Positions 18,970-28,236 of a stretch of 64,000 bases of DNA are shown in pieces (position 1 is the stretch's first letter; each line of letters begins with the position of its first letter). The DNA lies in assembly GCA_029881795.1 (NCBI GenBank), contig JAOULX010000004.1, positions 124,001 to 188,000 of the forward strand, given 5' to 3'. Source of the DNA: Gammaproteobacteria bacterium. GTDB taxonomy: Bacteria > Pseudomonadota > Gammaproteobacteria > SZUA-229. Below the pieces are notes generated by a model. It did no database searches. It had not been told where the DNA came from and worked only from the letters and a program-made list of their open reading frames with translations. Position numbers and translations under genes: made by a program.

Positions 18970-19798
18970 CAGCGATCCCGTTATCGTCAAGCTGATCGGC
19001 GGTGTTTAACTGATTAGCATTTTCAGGTAACTGAAGACCGGAAAACAACTGCCCGGTAATTTCTGATAAGCGTTTTTCAAGACTTAAATCGATGCTCGCC
19101 ACTTCTGTTTTAATCAGACAACCGCCGGCTGTTACACTGGTGTCGGCCTCAAATTTCCAGCCCAGATCGCTGTCATGTACATCGTTTTGTTCTAACAATG
19201 CAATATCAGCAGGATTCAGATGGACGATAATTTGTTTCTGCGCAATCGGCAGGCGGCTGGTTGCCTGCCGCATCAGATCAAAAACGTGTCTCGAATCAAC
19301 ACTCAGTTCATGTGCCAAGATCTGCTTACAAAAAAAGAAGACCATTTCAGTAAGCTGCTGCTCAACTTCTCTATCAACATCATCCAGAGGTTTTGACAAC
19401 AGATTGAAACATTTCTGCAGCTGTTGGGCATTTTGTTTCAGAACAGCTTGCTCGGCCGTCAGTTGTTGCTGGATATAGTTTTCGCTATCAGCGATACCTT
19501 TTTCATAAGCTTCATCGTAACCAATCTTATAGGCTTCATCGTAGGCTTGCTTTTGAACTTCTTCAATTTGTTTGACAGTCAGGAAGGTTGGCTGATCTTG
19601 CTGTTGCTTGATCCGCGCAAGCCTTTTTTTTATGCGCTGCTCAAATAACTGAACATCGTCTATTTCAACCCGTTGTTCCGGTTTCGTGTGTTTATTAACA
19701 ACATGACCTTCCACTGCAGGCAAAGACCAGGACACGGCCTCCTTAAATGATTTATTTGATTTTTCAATATCAAAATCAGACAAACTCTTCACCGCCAC
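18962..19798 (-). CDS. fliH: Flagellar assembly protein FliH
   Basis: FliH dimers bind and regulate FliI and anchor it to the switch through FliN. The 278-aa protein has a Gln/Lys-rich coiled N-terminal half with the periodic YDEAYKIGYDEAYEKG segment typical of FliH. Its C-terminal domain contains VHLNPADIALLEQ and the CLIKTEVASIDLSLEKRL motif shared with V/F-type ATPase stalk subunits. It begins with GTG (19798, or GTG at 19792) and overlaps the end of fliG by about 20 bases, which implies translational coupling. Confidence 0.94.
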   Translation of the reverse strand: MAVKSLSDFDIEKSNKSFKEAVSWSLPAVEGHVVNKHTKPEQRVEIDDVQLFEQRIKKRLARIKQQQDQPTFLTVKQIEEVQKQAYDEAYKIGYDEAYEKGIADSENYIQQQLTAEQAVLKQNAQQLQKCFNLLSKPLDDVDREVEQQLTEMVFFFCKQILAHELSVDSRHVFDLMRQATSRLPIAQKQIIVHLNPADIALLEQNDVHDSDLGWKFEADTSVTAGGCLIKTEVASIDLSLEKRLSEITGQLFSGLQLPENANQLNTADQLDDNGIADE

Positions 19799-20798
19799 CT
19801 AACTGAATATCGCCTTCATCTGCCATCCGGCGGGCGATTGCAATGATCTCTTTTTGTGCCGCCTCTACTTCACTGATACGAACAGGACCACGCACTTCAA
19901 TATCCTCTTCCATCATCTCGGCAGCACGTGAAGACATATTCTTAAGGAATTTAGCTTTAACCGACGCCTCCGCACCTTTCAATGCCACTACCAGGCTTTC
20001 AGATGATACTTCTCTCAATAGCTGCTGAATACCACGGTCATCCACTTCAACCAGATTATCAAACACAAACATAAGATCATGTATCTGCTCTGCAGTATCC
20101 TGATCGGCTTCTGCGATGGTTGCAGTAATCGCCGCTTCAGTCACACCATCCATATAGTTCAGAATATTGGCCGCGGTTTTCATACCGCCGATACTGGATT
20201 GGGTGACGTTTGAGCTACCCTCAAACTGTCTTTCCATAATCTTATCCAGTTCCTGCAACGCCGCCGGAGCAACACCGTCAAGATAAGCCACTCGCATTAA
20301 AATATCCGGGCGCTGTCTTTCGGGTAATAGCGCAAGCACCTCAGCCGACTGACTGGCATCAAGATAGGAAAGAACGATCGCAATAATTTGTGGGTGTTCG
20401 AGACGAATAACCTCAGCTACAGAACGACCATCCATCCACTTCAAGGCTTCTAAACCACTCTGACCACTGCCCATCAGAATACGGTCGATCATATTACCGG
20501 CTTTGTCTTCTCCCAAAGCCGCAACCAGCATGGAACGAATGTAATCTTCAGAACCGATTCCCAGTGATGACTGATCACCAACCTCACCCATGAAATCGTC
20601 CATTACTCTATTAACAGTCGCCTGGTTAATATTGGACATGGATGCCATCGCGCTACCAATCGCCTGAACCTCTTTTGGATTCATATGCTTGAGCACTTCG
20701 GCAGCATCATCGGTACCCAGAGTCAGCAGTAACACTGCCGACTTCTCAACACCTGTGAGCTTTTGTTCTTCTACTACTATTTCTTTATTCTCAGCCAT
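19776..20798 (-). CDS. fliG: Flagellar motor switch protein FliG
   Basis: FliG sits on the MS ring and transmits torque from the stator while setting rotation direction with FliM. The 340-aa protein has the N-terminal FliF-binding domain (VEKSAVLLLTLG), a middle domain with the conserved EHPQIIAIVLSYL segment, and the C-terminal charged torque helix (LLREVSSESLVVALKGA, then KFLKNMSSRAAEMMEED). Its ATG overlaps the fliF stop codon by one base (TAATG). Confidence 0.97.
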   Translation of the reverse strand: MAENKEIVVEEQKLTGVEKSAVLLLTLGTDDAAEVLKHMNPKEVQAIGSAMASMSNINQATVNRVMDDFMGEVGDQSSLGIGSEDYIRSMLVAALGEDKAGNMIDRILMGSGQSGLEALKWMDGRSVAEVIRLEHPQIIAIVLSYLDASQSAEVLALLPERQRPDILMRVAYLDGVAPAALQELDKIMERQFEGSSNVTQSSIGGMKTAANILNYMDGVTEAAITATIAEADQDTAEQIHDLMFVFDNLVEVDDRGIQQLLREVSSESLVVALKGAEASVKAKFLKNMSSRAAEMMEEDIEVRGPVRISEVEAAQKEIIAIARRMADEGDIQLGGGEEFV

Positions 20799-22675
20799 TA
20801 AGCAGATACCCAGTCTTTAACCACTTTAGCGACACGTCGTGGGTCATGTTCCACCATTGCTTTTGCAAACTGAATCTTCTGATCATTCAATTCAGGCAAT
20901 GGAATAACGCCGTCTCTTTTTCTTGCCTCTTCTTCCTCATCCTCATCATCTTCAGGGGTATGAATCACCACTGGTGGACGATAGTTGGAAAGGTCTTTCA
21001 GCGATGGTTTTAACACACCAAACACTATGTATAACACCAGCAAAACACCAGCCAGCTGCTTCATTGTCGGCCAGAACCATTCCTGCTCATAGAAAGGCAC
21101 ATCAAGCGGTTCTACTTCATCTTCCATTAAAAACGGCGCACTAATAACATTGACCCGGTCACCACGTTCTACATTATAGCCGATTGTTTCCTGAACCAAT
21201 AAAGTCAATCGCTGCAATTCTTCTGCATTCAGCTCCCGTCGCTCAAACTTGGGCTCGGCTTTTTTTACCGCCGCTCCCGCTACCGGAGGATTGGCTGCTG
21301 CAGCCTGCCCGGCTGCCTGCTCTGGTGCCTGAGCAGCGGCAGCCGCCGCAGCTGCCGCTGCCTGATCTGCAACATTTGCACCTGCTGCTGCCGCAGGGTT
21401 TGCCACAGGGGCTGCTACAGCAGGCTTTTCCACCGGAAATAAGGCATGATCAACCAGCACCGCTACCGTTAAACGCTTAATCAGACCTGTACTGCGCTTT
21501 TTATGACTAATGGTTTTATCGACTTCAAAATTTCGTACCGCGTTACGGGAACTATTGAGGATACCGCCATCGTTAGCGTTTACATCGGTTATCTCGGTAT
21601 TTTCAGTAACCACAGCATCTTCAGGCGGCTTATTCGTCAAAGCACCAGGGATACCTTCGGCATCGCGGCCACCGGCTTTACGGTTCTCACTGGTCTGTTC
21701 ACTACGGACAATTCGTTTTTCCGGATCGTAAGCCTCAGAGGTGCTTTCTATTGCATCAAAGTCTACTTCTGCATTGACTTCAGCTCGCACCTTGCCAACC
21801 CCGATAATCGGTGCCAGCAAGGTCTCGATACGCTGCACCAAGTCTGTTTCTAACTGTCTTGTGTACTGGTATTGTTTGACACCCATGGCCATTGAGTTGT
21901 TTTTATCGGTGGCATCAGATAACAATCGGCCATTCTGATCAACAACGGTAACTTGTTGCGCAGTCAGATGTGGCACACTGGAAGAAACCAGATGTACAAT
22001 CGAAGCAACATTCGAACTATTGATACCCTCGCCGCCAATTAAATCAACCACCACCGATGCACTTGGCGGAATTCTGTCACGCACAAACACCGACTGTTTT
22101 GGCAGTGCCAGATGCACCCGCGCTTTGCGGATGTTGCGTAAGCTGGCAATAGTTCGGGCTAATTCAGACTCAAGTGCATGGTGATAACGCGCTGCTTCAA
22201 CAAACTGACTGGTGCCAAAGCCCTGCTCTTCAGATAACTGCTCCATACCGCGAATAGTGGCTTTTTTCGGAATACCCAATGCCGCCATTTTTAAACGGGC
22301 ATCATGTAAGGCTTCTTTTTTAACCAAGATCATGCCCGTTGCCGTATCAAGATCGTAGTCGATACCCGCCGCCAACAATGCACTGGAAACATCGGCCGCG
22401 TCTTCGCTGTCCAGTGAGGAATAAAGCGGTGTCATATCCGGTGAGATTGACCAGATACCAATCAGCAAGGCCAGCGCAAAAACAGCCGAAAAAGAAAAGA
22501 TCAGGCCCATTTGTTTTGCCGCTGGCATTTCCAGCATGCCCTGGACCATTGGCGGCAGTTTTATCGTACCCGGTGGCAGCTCAATTTCGCCGTCAACCTC
22601 TGTCTCCACCAGCGCTTTACTTTTATCTTTTTCTTTTGATTTATCTTCGGTTGCTTCTAATTCATTGGCGGCCAT
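20798..22675 (-). CDS. fliF: Flagellar MS-ring protein FliF
   Basis: FliF forms the inner-membrane MS ring that houses the export gate. The 625-aa protein has two membrane segments (about 53-75 and 545-565), with ring-building motifs between them (TPLYSSLDSEDAADV, LALPKQSVFVRD). The C-terminal cytoplasmic tail contains an acidic EDDEDEEEE stretch and the FliG-binding end. A long Ala/Gln/Pro-rich low-complexity segment (about 420-475) lies in the periplasmic part before the second membrane segment and makes the protein longer than many relatives. It follows fliE by 44 bases. Confidence 0.97.
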   Translation of the reverse strand: MAANELEATEDKSKEKDKSKALVETEVDGEIELPPGTIKLPPMVQGMLEMPAAKQMGLIFSFSAVFALALLIGIWSISPDMTPLYSSLDSEDAADVSSALLAAGIDYDLDTATGMILVKKEALHDARLKMAALGIPKKATIRGMEQLSEEQGFGTSQFVEAARYHHALESELARTIASLRNIRKARVHLALPKQSVFVRDRIPPSASVVVDLIGGEGINSSNVASIVHLVSSSVPHLTAQQVTVVDQNGRLLSDATDKNNSMAMGVKQYQYTRQLETDLVQRIETLLAPIIGVGKVRAEVNAEVDFDAIESTSEAYDPEKRIVRSEQTSENRKAGGRDAEGIPGALTNKPPEDAVVTENTEITDVNANDGGILNSSRNAVRNFEVDKTISHKKRSTGLIKRLTVAVLVDHALFPVEKPAVAAPVANPAAAAGANVADQAAAAAAAAAAQAPEQAAGQAAAANPPVAGAAVKKAEPKFERRELNAEELQRLTLLVQETIGYNVERGDRVNVISAPFLMEDEVEPLDVPFYEQEWFWPTMKQLAGVLLVLYIVFGVLKPSLKDLSNYRPPVVIHTPEDDEDEEEEARKRDGVIPLPELNDQKIQFAKAMVEHDPRRVAKVVKDWVSA

Positions 22676-22719
22676 TGTTTATTACTCCAACTTAACTCTT
22701 TATCATTTGCTTAACGGCC

Positions 22720-23052
22720 TTAAACCGGCATATTCATGACTTCTTGGTATGCGCTCAATAATTTATTGCGCACTTGAGTCATTGCCTGAAAGGAAACGCT
22801 GGCTTTTTCCAGCGCAACCATCACCTCCGGTAAGGTAATATCAGGATCCCCTTTTTCAAAAGCTGTGGTTAACTGAGCCGCTGTCATCTGAGTATCGTTC
22901 ACAGAATCTATCGATTGCTTTAACAGGTTTGAGAAATCCGGTTTATTAGTGCCGGCAGGTGCTTCAATATTGAGACTTGCAGAATTATTCTCAACCTGTG
23001 ATGCCATCGAGCGCATCTGGGCCAGTAATTGATTAACATTCATTTCACTCAT
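22720..23052 (-). CDS. fliE: Flagellar hook-basal body protein FliE
   Basis: FliE is the adaptor joining the MS ring and export gate to the proximal rod. It is a small (110 aa) helical protein exported by the flagellar system. Its C-terminal half matches the family: [22 protein letters not shown] and [10 protein letters not shown] at the end. ATG at 23052 with an upstream GGTGAG is used; an ATG three codons further in is possible. It is the first gene of fliEFGHIJ, behind a sigma54 site. Confidence 0.96.
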   Translation of the reverse strand: MSEMNVNQLLAQMRSMASQVENNSASLNIEAPAGTNKPDFSNLLKQSIDSVNDTQMTAAQLTTAFEKGDPDITLPEVMVALEKASVSFQAMTQVRNKLLSAYQEVMNMPV

Positions 23053-23103
23053 GGTCTCACCTGCGTCAAGATTTTGTTCAAATTTGTCATTAATAAATAT
23101 AAA

Positions 23104-23119
23104 AGCATAAATCAGGCCA
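23104..23119 (-). promoter_or_regulatory. Sigma54 promoter of the fliE operon
   Basis: TGGCCTGATTTATGCT has the TGGC and TGC blocks at exact -24/-12 spacing. The predicted start near 23093 gives a leader of about 41 bases before fliE. Confidence 0.72.
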
Positions 23120-23161
23120 ACTTAAATTACCGGTCATACTGCAACCCGTCCGATAAAATAC

Positions 23162-24505
23162 TCAGCCTGGAATAGGTACACCGTTATCACGCATTCTTGC
23201 CAGTTTATAACGCAGTGTTCGCGGACTAATACCGAGTTTTTCAGCAGCATATTTGCGACTACCATCACCGGCCTGTAACGCGTCCAGTATTAATTGCTGT
23301 TCGCGGTCTTTTAAATCACTGACCAGTACCGACTCGTCGGCCACGGCGCTGATAACATTCTCTGTAGTCACTGCCAATGACTGCAGACTTGGTTCATACT
23401 GAACATCTTCGGCATAAATAACGTCCGAGTTTTTTAGTATCAGTGCACGCTGTACGGTATTATCCAGTTCACGCACATTACCCGGCCAGTCATGCGCCAG
23501 TAATTTTTTTTCTGCCGATGAATCAAATACCACCGACGGACTCTGAGTGCCAAGATGACGGTTTAAAAGCTGTCTGGCAATCGGCATAATATCATCGCGA
23601 CGGTTTCTCAGTGCCGGTATAACAATCGGGAATACATTTAAACGGTAGAATAAGTCTTCACGAAAACGTCCTGCTGCCACTTCCTCTCGCAAATTCCGAT
23701 TGGTTGTTGCCAGTACCCGCACATCCAGTGCAATGGATTTTTTACCGCCTAAGCGTTCAACTTCTTTTTCCTGTAACACGCGCAGTAATTTTGCCTGCAA
23801 GGCTACATCCATCTCCGACACCTCATCCAGCAATAAGGTGCCCTGCTGCGCCTGCTCGAATTTACCGGCATGTGCCTGACTGGCACCTGTAAAGGCACCT
23901 TTTTCATAACCAAAGAGCACAGACTCCAGCATATTTTCAGGAATAGCCGCACAGTTTATCGCCATAAACGGACCTTTTTTGCGACTTGAATGATGATGAA
24001 TATACTGTGCAAAAATCTCTTTACCGACACCGCTTTCACCGTTAAGTAATACCGTGGCTTCACTTTCTGCAACACGTTTCACCAGCGCCTTTAATTTAAT
24101 AACCTCTTTATCAACGGCCACCAGGTTATCGTCGGCTTCCACTTCAGGGAAAATAGATTCGAGCAACTGCAGCAACTCACTGGTTTCAAACGGCTTGATC
24201 AGGTAGTCTGTTGCACCCTTGCGGATTGCCTGTACGGCCTTCTCAATCGTGCCATAGGCCGTCATCATAACCACCGGCACCTGCTGACGGTTTAATTTAA
24301 GTTTTTGCAATAACTCAAAACCATCCATCGGCTGCATTTGCACATCACTTAAAACCAGATCGATATGATTGTTCTGATATTTTAATAATGCCTGCTGCCC
24401 ATCTTCCGCTTCTATCACGTCATAACCATTCAGACTCAGAGTATCACTTAAGGCTTCTCTCAGATTGACGTCATCTTCAACCAGTAATATTTGTTTTTTT
24501 GTCAT
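23162..24505 (-). CDS. fleR: Flagellar sigma54-dependent response regulator FleR (FlrC type)
   Basis: FleR, phosphorylated by FleS, activates RpoN-dependent late basal-body and hook genes. The 447-aa protein has a receiver domain with phospho-acceptor D54, and an AAA+ domain with Walker A GESGVGKE, the sigma54-contact loop GAFTGA and Walker B GTLLLDEVSEM. A Fis-type DNA-binding helix-turn-helix closes it (KYAAEKLGISPRTLRYKLARM). It follows fleS by 47 bases and precedes the fliE unit, giving the fleQ-fleS-fleR-fliE order of Pseudomonas and Vibrio. Confidence 0.96.
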   Translation of the reverse strand: MTKKQILLVEDDVNLREALSDTLSLNGYDVIEAEDGQQALLKYQNNHIDLVLSDVQMQPMDGFELLQKLKLNRQQVPVVMMTAYGTIEKAVQAIRKGATDYLIKPFETSELLQLLESIFPEVEADDNLVAVDKEVIKLKALVKRVAESEATVLLNGESGVGKEIFAQYIHHHSSRKKGPFMAINCAAIPENMLESVLFGYEKGAFTGASQAHAGKFEQAQQGTLLLDEVSEMDVALQAKLLRVLQEKEVERLGGKKSIALDVRVLATTNRNLREEVAAGRFREDLFYRLNVFPIVIPALRNRRDDIMPIARQLLNRHLGTQSPSVVFDSSAEKKLLAHDWPGNVRELDNTVQRALILKNSDVIYAEDVQYEPSLQSLAVTTENVISAVADESVLVSDLKDREQQLILDALQAGDGSRKYAAEKLGISPRTLRYKLARMRDNGVPIPG

Positions 24506-24552
24506 TTATAAAATCCTCAAACAGCAGGTGTTTGCATAATCTTTAATTAGTT

Positions 24553-25764
24553 TTATTGAATCTGTTTTGTTTTGCTTTGCAGCAGTTTTTCTGTCTGGTA
24601 GTAATTTAATTTGATCTGCATTTCTGTACCTTTGCCCTGTTCTGACACAGCGCTGAGCGAGCCATGATGCGCATGGATAATAGACTGAGAAATTGCCAGA
24701 CCGAGACCAGTTCCATTTGATTTCGTGGTATAAAAGGGTTTGAATATTTGCTCGCAGGCCTGCTTATTCAAACCTGGACCATTGTCTTTAACAGCTATCA
24801 GCAGCTGATCATCGGCTTGATCTAGGCTGACAGTGGTTTTAATCGGGCTACTGGCAGTGGCCAGTTGATAGCTGTTTTCTACCAGACTAATCAGCACTGA
24901 CAACAGCGCATCACGACTACCGGCAACCATAATCTCTGCTTCATTCTCTTCTAACTGCGCCACAGCCAGCTCAAAAAACGCGTAGTTTTTTTCCTTAAAA
25001 TAATTATCCAGTGCCTGTAATAACTCGCTGATATTTACCTGATCGTGTTCAAACTCACCGTCGCGGGCAAACAACAACATGTCGTTTACCAGATGATCCA
25101 GATGTAACAAATTGTTTTTGATTCTGTCGGTAGACTTTGCGCGCAGCTCGGCGCTGATATCAGGGTGTGACAGTTGCTCAATCGACAGTAAAGCTGATGC
25201 CAGTGGTGTGCGTACCTGATGAGCCAGACCAGCTGTAATCTGACCCAGTTCTGCCAGCCTGCTCTGACGATAGCCAGATTGTTGCAGTTTATGACTCAGG
25301 CTGACATCGGTCAGAATAATAACCTGTCCCTGTTCTGCATCCAGTGCACGCTGGTTATAGCTGTAAACACTGGCATCAAGACCAACTAATTCATGGCCAT
25401 TAAAATTAAAATGCTGTGCTAACAAACATTCCCAGTTCAATCCGGTTATATCGGCTTTGAAAATATCTTTTGCGGTTTGATTGGCTGAACGTATGGTTTG
25501 AGACTGATCGACCCAGATCACTGCTGCTGGCATCGCGGCGTGTAAGGCTTCTAAGCGATCGGCCAGTTTTTCTTTTTCTGCCAGTTGTTTGAGTTTTTCT
25601 GAGTTGGCCGTGGCCAGAGATTTAGTTAAACACTCAACCCGCAATTCCAGATCACGGTAACTACTTTCCAACTGATTCGACATCTGGCTGAACAACTGAA
25701 AAGCAGCCTGCAATTCAGTCTTGTCGTTGATCGGTGCTTCTGATTGTAGTTGGCGTATTTGCAT
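24553..25764 (-). CDS. fleS: Flagellar sensor histidine kinase FleS (FlrB type)
   Basis: FleS phosphorylates FleR. The 403-aa protein has no membrane segment, so it is cytoplasmic, as are FleS and FlrB. It has a coiled N-terminus and a PAS-like region (about 85-155). The dimerisation/phosphoacceptor helix has its His at about 181 (GLAHQVRTPLASAL). The HATPase domain has an N box (SLVENSYQLA) and G boxes (DNGPGL, GTGLGLAIS). The signal is thought in relatives to report basal-body assembly. It lies behind its own sigma54 promoter. Confidence 0.95.
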   Translation of the reverse strand: MQIRQLQSEAPINDKTELQAAFQLFSQMSNQLESSYRDLELRVECLTKSLATANSEKLKQLAEKEKLADRLEALHAAMPAAVIWVDQSQTIRSANQTAKDIFKADITGLNWECLLAQHFNFNGHELVGLDASVYSYNQRALDAEQGQVIILTDVSLSHKLQQSGYRQSRLAELGQITAGLAHQVRTPLASALLSIEQLSHPDISAELRAKSTDRIKNNLLHLDHLVNDMLLFARDGEFEHDQVNISELLQALDNYFKEKNYAFFELAVAQLEENEAEIMVAGSRDALLSVLISLVENSYQLATASSPIKTTVSLDQADDQLLIAVKDNGPGLNKQACEQIFKPFYTTKSNGTGLGLAISQSIIHAHHGSLSAVSEQGKGTEMQIKLNYYQTEKLLQSKTKQIQ

Positions 25765-25808
25765 TACAGTGTCGTTTTTGCGTCGTCAGTTATAGTAACG
25801 ATAACAAA

Positions 25809-25824
25809 TGCACTTACTATGCCA
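25809..25824 (-). promoter_or_regulatory. Sigma54 promoter of fleSR
   Basis: TGGCATAGTAAGTGCA has exact -24/-12 spacing. The predicted start near 25798 gives a leader of about 34 bases. This fits the known scheme in which FleQ and RpoN switch on fleSR. Confidence 0.75.
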
Positions 25825-25885
25825 ATTTATTTTATTCTATAAAATCAATACCTTAGTATTAACAACACAGCCCAAGCAGTCAAAT

Positions 25886-27484
25886 TTATGTCACATCCGT
25901 GGCTTTTTGTAAGCCGTATTTTTTCAATTTTTCAACCAGCGTAGTCCGCCGCATATTCAGTAATTTGGCGGCATGTGCTACCACACCCGAGGAATTATCC
26001 AGCGCCTGTTTGATTAACTGTACTTCCATATCCGCCAGATGCGCTTTCAGATCAATACCATCCGAGTTGATCATGCCTGACGCAGTATCGGGCAGGCTGT
26101 CTGGATCAAAGTTCCACAACGCATTGGCTTCATCGTTTGATACCTGAGCACCAGCCACTTGCCGGGACACACTAAAGCTGTCCTCAGAAAATGACGAGCT
26201 ATCATAAGCACTGTCCGAGCCGGATGGTAATGCACCTGCTTTGATATATTTCGCCGGTAAATCGCGTACATCAACAATACCATTGGGATACATTATGGTC
26301 AGTCGCTCCACCAGATTTCCCAGCTCCCTGATATTACCCGGCCACTGATATTGCGACAGCATGTCTGTAGCCGCGGCCGTTAAGCGCACCGATCCACGGT
26401 TATCATTTTCCAATTTATCAATCTGTTCCTGTAACAGAGACGGAATATCGCCCAGGTGTTCACGTAGCGAAGGCATATCGATAGGAAATACATTGAGGCG
26501 GTAAAACAAGTCTTCTCGAAATTTACCATCGGCAATCGAATTTTCAAGATCACGATGGGTAGCGGCCACTATTCGCACGTCGGCATGAATACTCTGGTTA
26601 CTGCCAACCCGCTCAAAAATTCGCTCCTGCAGCACCCGTAATAATTTAACCTGCATCGGCAGGCTCATGTCGCCAATTTCATCCAGAAACAGTGTGCCGC
26701 CCTGAGCCATTTCAAAACGCCCCTGACGCGCTGTAATAGCACCAGTAAAAGCACCTTTTTCATGGCCGAATAATTCACTTTCCAGCAAGTCTGCCGGTAT
26801 TGCACCACAGTTAATTGGTACAAAAGGCTTATCCTTCCTGTCAGACAAGGCGTGCAGCATACGCGCCACCACTTCTTTACCGGTACCGGATTCCCCCAGT
26901 ATCAACACATTGGCCATGGTGGGTGCAACCTGCTCAATCATGCCTCTGATACGCTGAATCACTTTACTGGAGCCGCATAAATCCGGTTTGTTTTTAGTCG
27001 CTGACTGACGAATCGGGGCGTTAACACCTTCGCCTTTTATCCGGTTTTGCAATGCGCTGCCATCACCATTCCCGCTGCGCGCTTTAGCACCCGCCCCAGC
27101 CATCCGCTGCCTGAACTGTTCAACCCGAGTAAATACATCATTGAGTTCTTCATACTGTAGCGGGTAACTTAAATGAGACATCACCGAGGCGTACTGGCTC
27201 ATCTTATCCTGATAGTGTTTTTCGTCCTGGTTATAGACGATGATGGGAAATAATTGCTTATCGCTATCGAAACGTTTAATGACATTAACAATGTCAGCAG
27301 CGTCATCACTCTTACCCAGTAAGATGGCAAAATACTCACGGTGTAAGTCATCCGGGCTAAGCGATGAGTCAACCATCAAGTCGACGTCATAATTGATGAA
27401 CGAGAGCAGGCTCTTCACTTCATTAGCCAAAGACAAATCTGATTCGATCAGCAGAATACAAGGTTTGCTGTGGGTTGTTGTCAT
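25886..27484 (-). CDS. fleQ: Flagellar master transcription activator FleQ (FlrA type)
   Basis: FleQ is the RpoN-dependent activator at the top of the polar-flagellum hierarchy and, in Pseudomonas, a cyclic-di-GMP sensor. The 532-aa protein has an N-terminal degenerate receiver (FleQ domain, about 8-130). A central AAA+ domain follows with Walker A GESGTGKE, GAFTGA loop and Walker B GGTLFLDEIGDM. After an acidic Ser/Asp-rich linker comes a C-terminal Fis-type helix-turn-helix (HAAKLLNMRRTTLVEKLKKYG). The presence of an EAL gene in the window makes cyclic-di-GMP input plausible but not shown. Confidence 0.95.
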   Translation of the reverse strand: MTTTHSKPCILLIESDLSLANEVKSLLSFINYDVDLMVDSSLSPDDLHREYFAILLGKSDDAADIVNVIKRFDSDKQLFPIIVYNQDEKHYQDKMSQYASVMSHLSYPLQYEELNDVFTRVEQFRQRMAGAGAKARSGNGDGSALQNRIKGEGVNAPIRQSATKNKPDLCGSSKVIQRIRGMIEQVAPTMANVLILGESGTGKEVVARMLHALSDRKDKPFVPINCGAIPADLLESELFGHEKGAFTGAITARQGRFEMAQGGTLFLDEIGDMSLPMQVKLLRVLQERIFERVGSNQSIHADVRIVAATHRDLENSIADGKFREDLFYRLNVFPIDMPSLREHLGDIPSLLQEQIDKLENDNRGSVRLTAAATDMLSQYQWPGNIRELGNLVERLTIMYPNGIVDVRDLPAKYIKAGALPSGSDSAYDSSSFSEDSFSVSRQVAGAQVSNDEANALWNFDPDSLPDTASGMINSDGIDLKAHLADMEVQLIKQALDNSSGVVAHAAKLLNMRRTTLVEKLKKYGLQKATDVT

Positions 27485-27603
27485 ACCATCCTCTTAAATA
27501 CTGATAGCCGATTAATACGGTCTTTTAAGTTTTGCTACACAGTGCTGTTAGCTTTTTGGCATAGACAATTAATTTTGACGCTGATTATCTATAAATTAAC
27601 TGA

Positions 27604-27632
27604 GATTTAAGCACAAGTTTCGAATTTGTCAA
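27604..27632 (-). promoter_or_regulatory. Possible sigma70 promoter of fleQ
   Basis: A perfect -35 box (TTGACA) is followed after 17 bases by TAAATC, a weak -10 match. It lies about 120 bases before fleQ. No sigma54 or sigma28 site is seen here, which fits a top-tier regulator made from a housekeeping promoter. Confidence 0.4.
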
Positions 27633-27650
27633 AAATCCGCCGTTATTTTT

Positions 27651-28064
27651 TCAGTGACGTAGTGAATTGGGTGTTTTTTTGACAAATGCAGATAGCGATT
27701 CACGAATTTGTACCAGTAAAGCCGTGGCCTGATGCAATACCTGCTGATCTTTATTTTGAATAGAATCAATCAATAGACGACTCACATAACGGTATAAATC
27801 ATCAAGATTGGCGCTCATAGAAGGGTTTTGCTGGTGATCCAGCGTCATTTGTAATCGTTCAATCACCGCTACTGCGCTGAGAATACTGGTCTGGTAACTT
27901 TCATTACTCCAGCCTGTTAATGTCGCCCTGGCACGACTGATATGCAGCAAGGATTTATCAAACAGCATGACAATAACCTGCATCGGGTCATCAGCCCATA
28001 GTTGTTTAAGTTCGTCGCCATGAAAAGAAGCTGTTGGTTTTATAGTAGCAGTATCAATATTCAT
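27651..28064 (-). CDS. FliS-like flagellar chaperone paralogue
   Basis: This 137-aa helical protein resembles FliS: DPMQVIVMLFDKSLLHISRA matches the FliS helix with MLxDxxL, and SANLDDLYRYVSRLLIDSI matches the FliS segment NLxxLYxYxxxxL. True FliS is encoded 0.6 kb away at 28616-29029, so this is a diverged second copy. FliS binds the C-terminus of flagellin and prevents premature polymerisation; this copy could serve another export substrate or act in regulation. It has its own sigma54 promoter, separate from the fliS promoter. The assignment rests on motif similarity and position. Confidence 0.78.
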   Translation of the reverse strand: MNIDTATIKPTASFHGDELKQLWADDPMQVIVMLFDKSLLHISRARATLTGWSNESYQTSILSAVAVIERLQMTLDHQQNPSMSANLDDLYRYVSRLLIDSIQNKDQQVLHQATALLVQIRESLSAFVKKTPNSLRH

Positions 28065-28075
28065 AAGTTCGCTAT

Positions 28076-28091
28076 TGCAATCTCAATGCCA
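28076..28091 (-). promoter_or_regulatory. Sigma54 promoter of the fliS paralogue (nearly leaderless)
   Basis: TGGCATTGAGATTGCA has exact -24/-12 geometry. A start 12 bases past the GC falls at about 28065, one base before the ATG at 28064, so the transcript would have essentially no leader or ribosome-binding site. Confidence 0.7.
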
Positions 28092-28236
28092 ACTTATTAA
28101 CCGCATTAAAATCAATAACTTATAAAATATACATACTCAGGATAAGGCGAGCAAAAAGGTCAGATAATGCCATAGTGGCAAAAATTGCCTGCCAGTTTGT
28201 AGTCACAATGAGAGGAGAATTAAAAAAACAGCGGTA

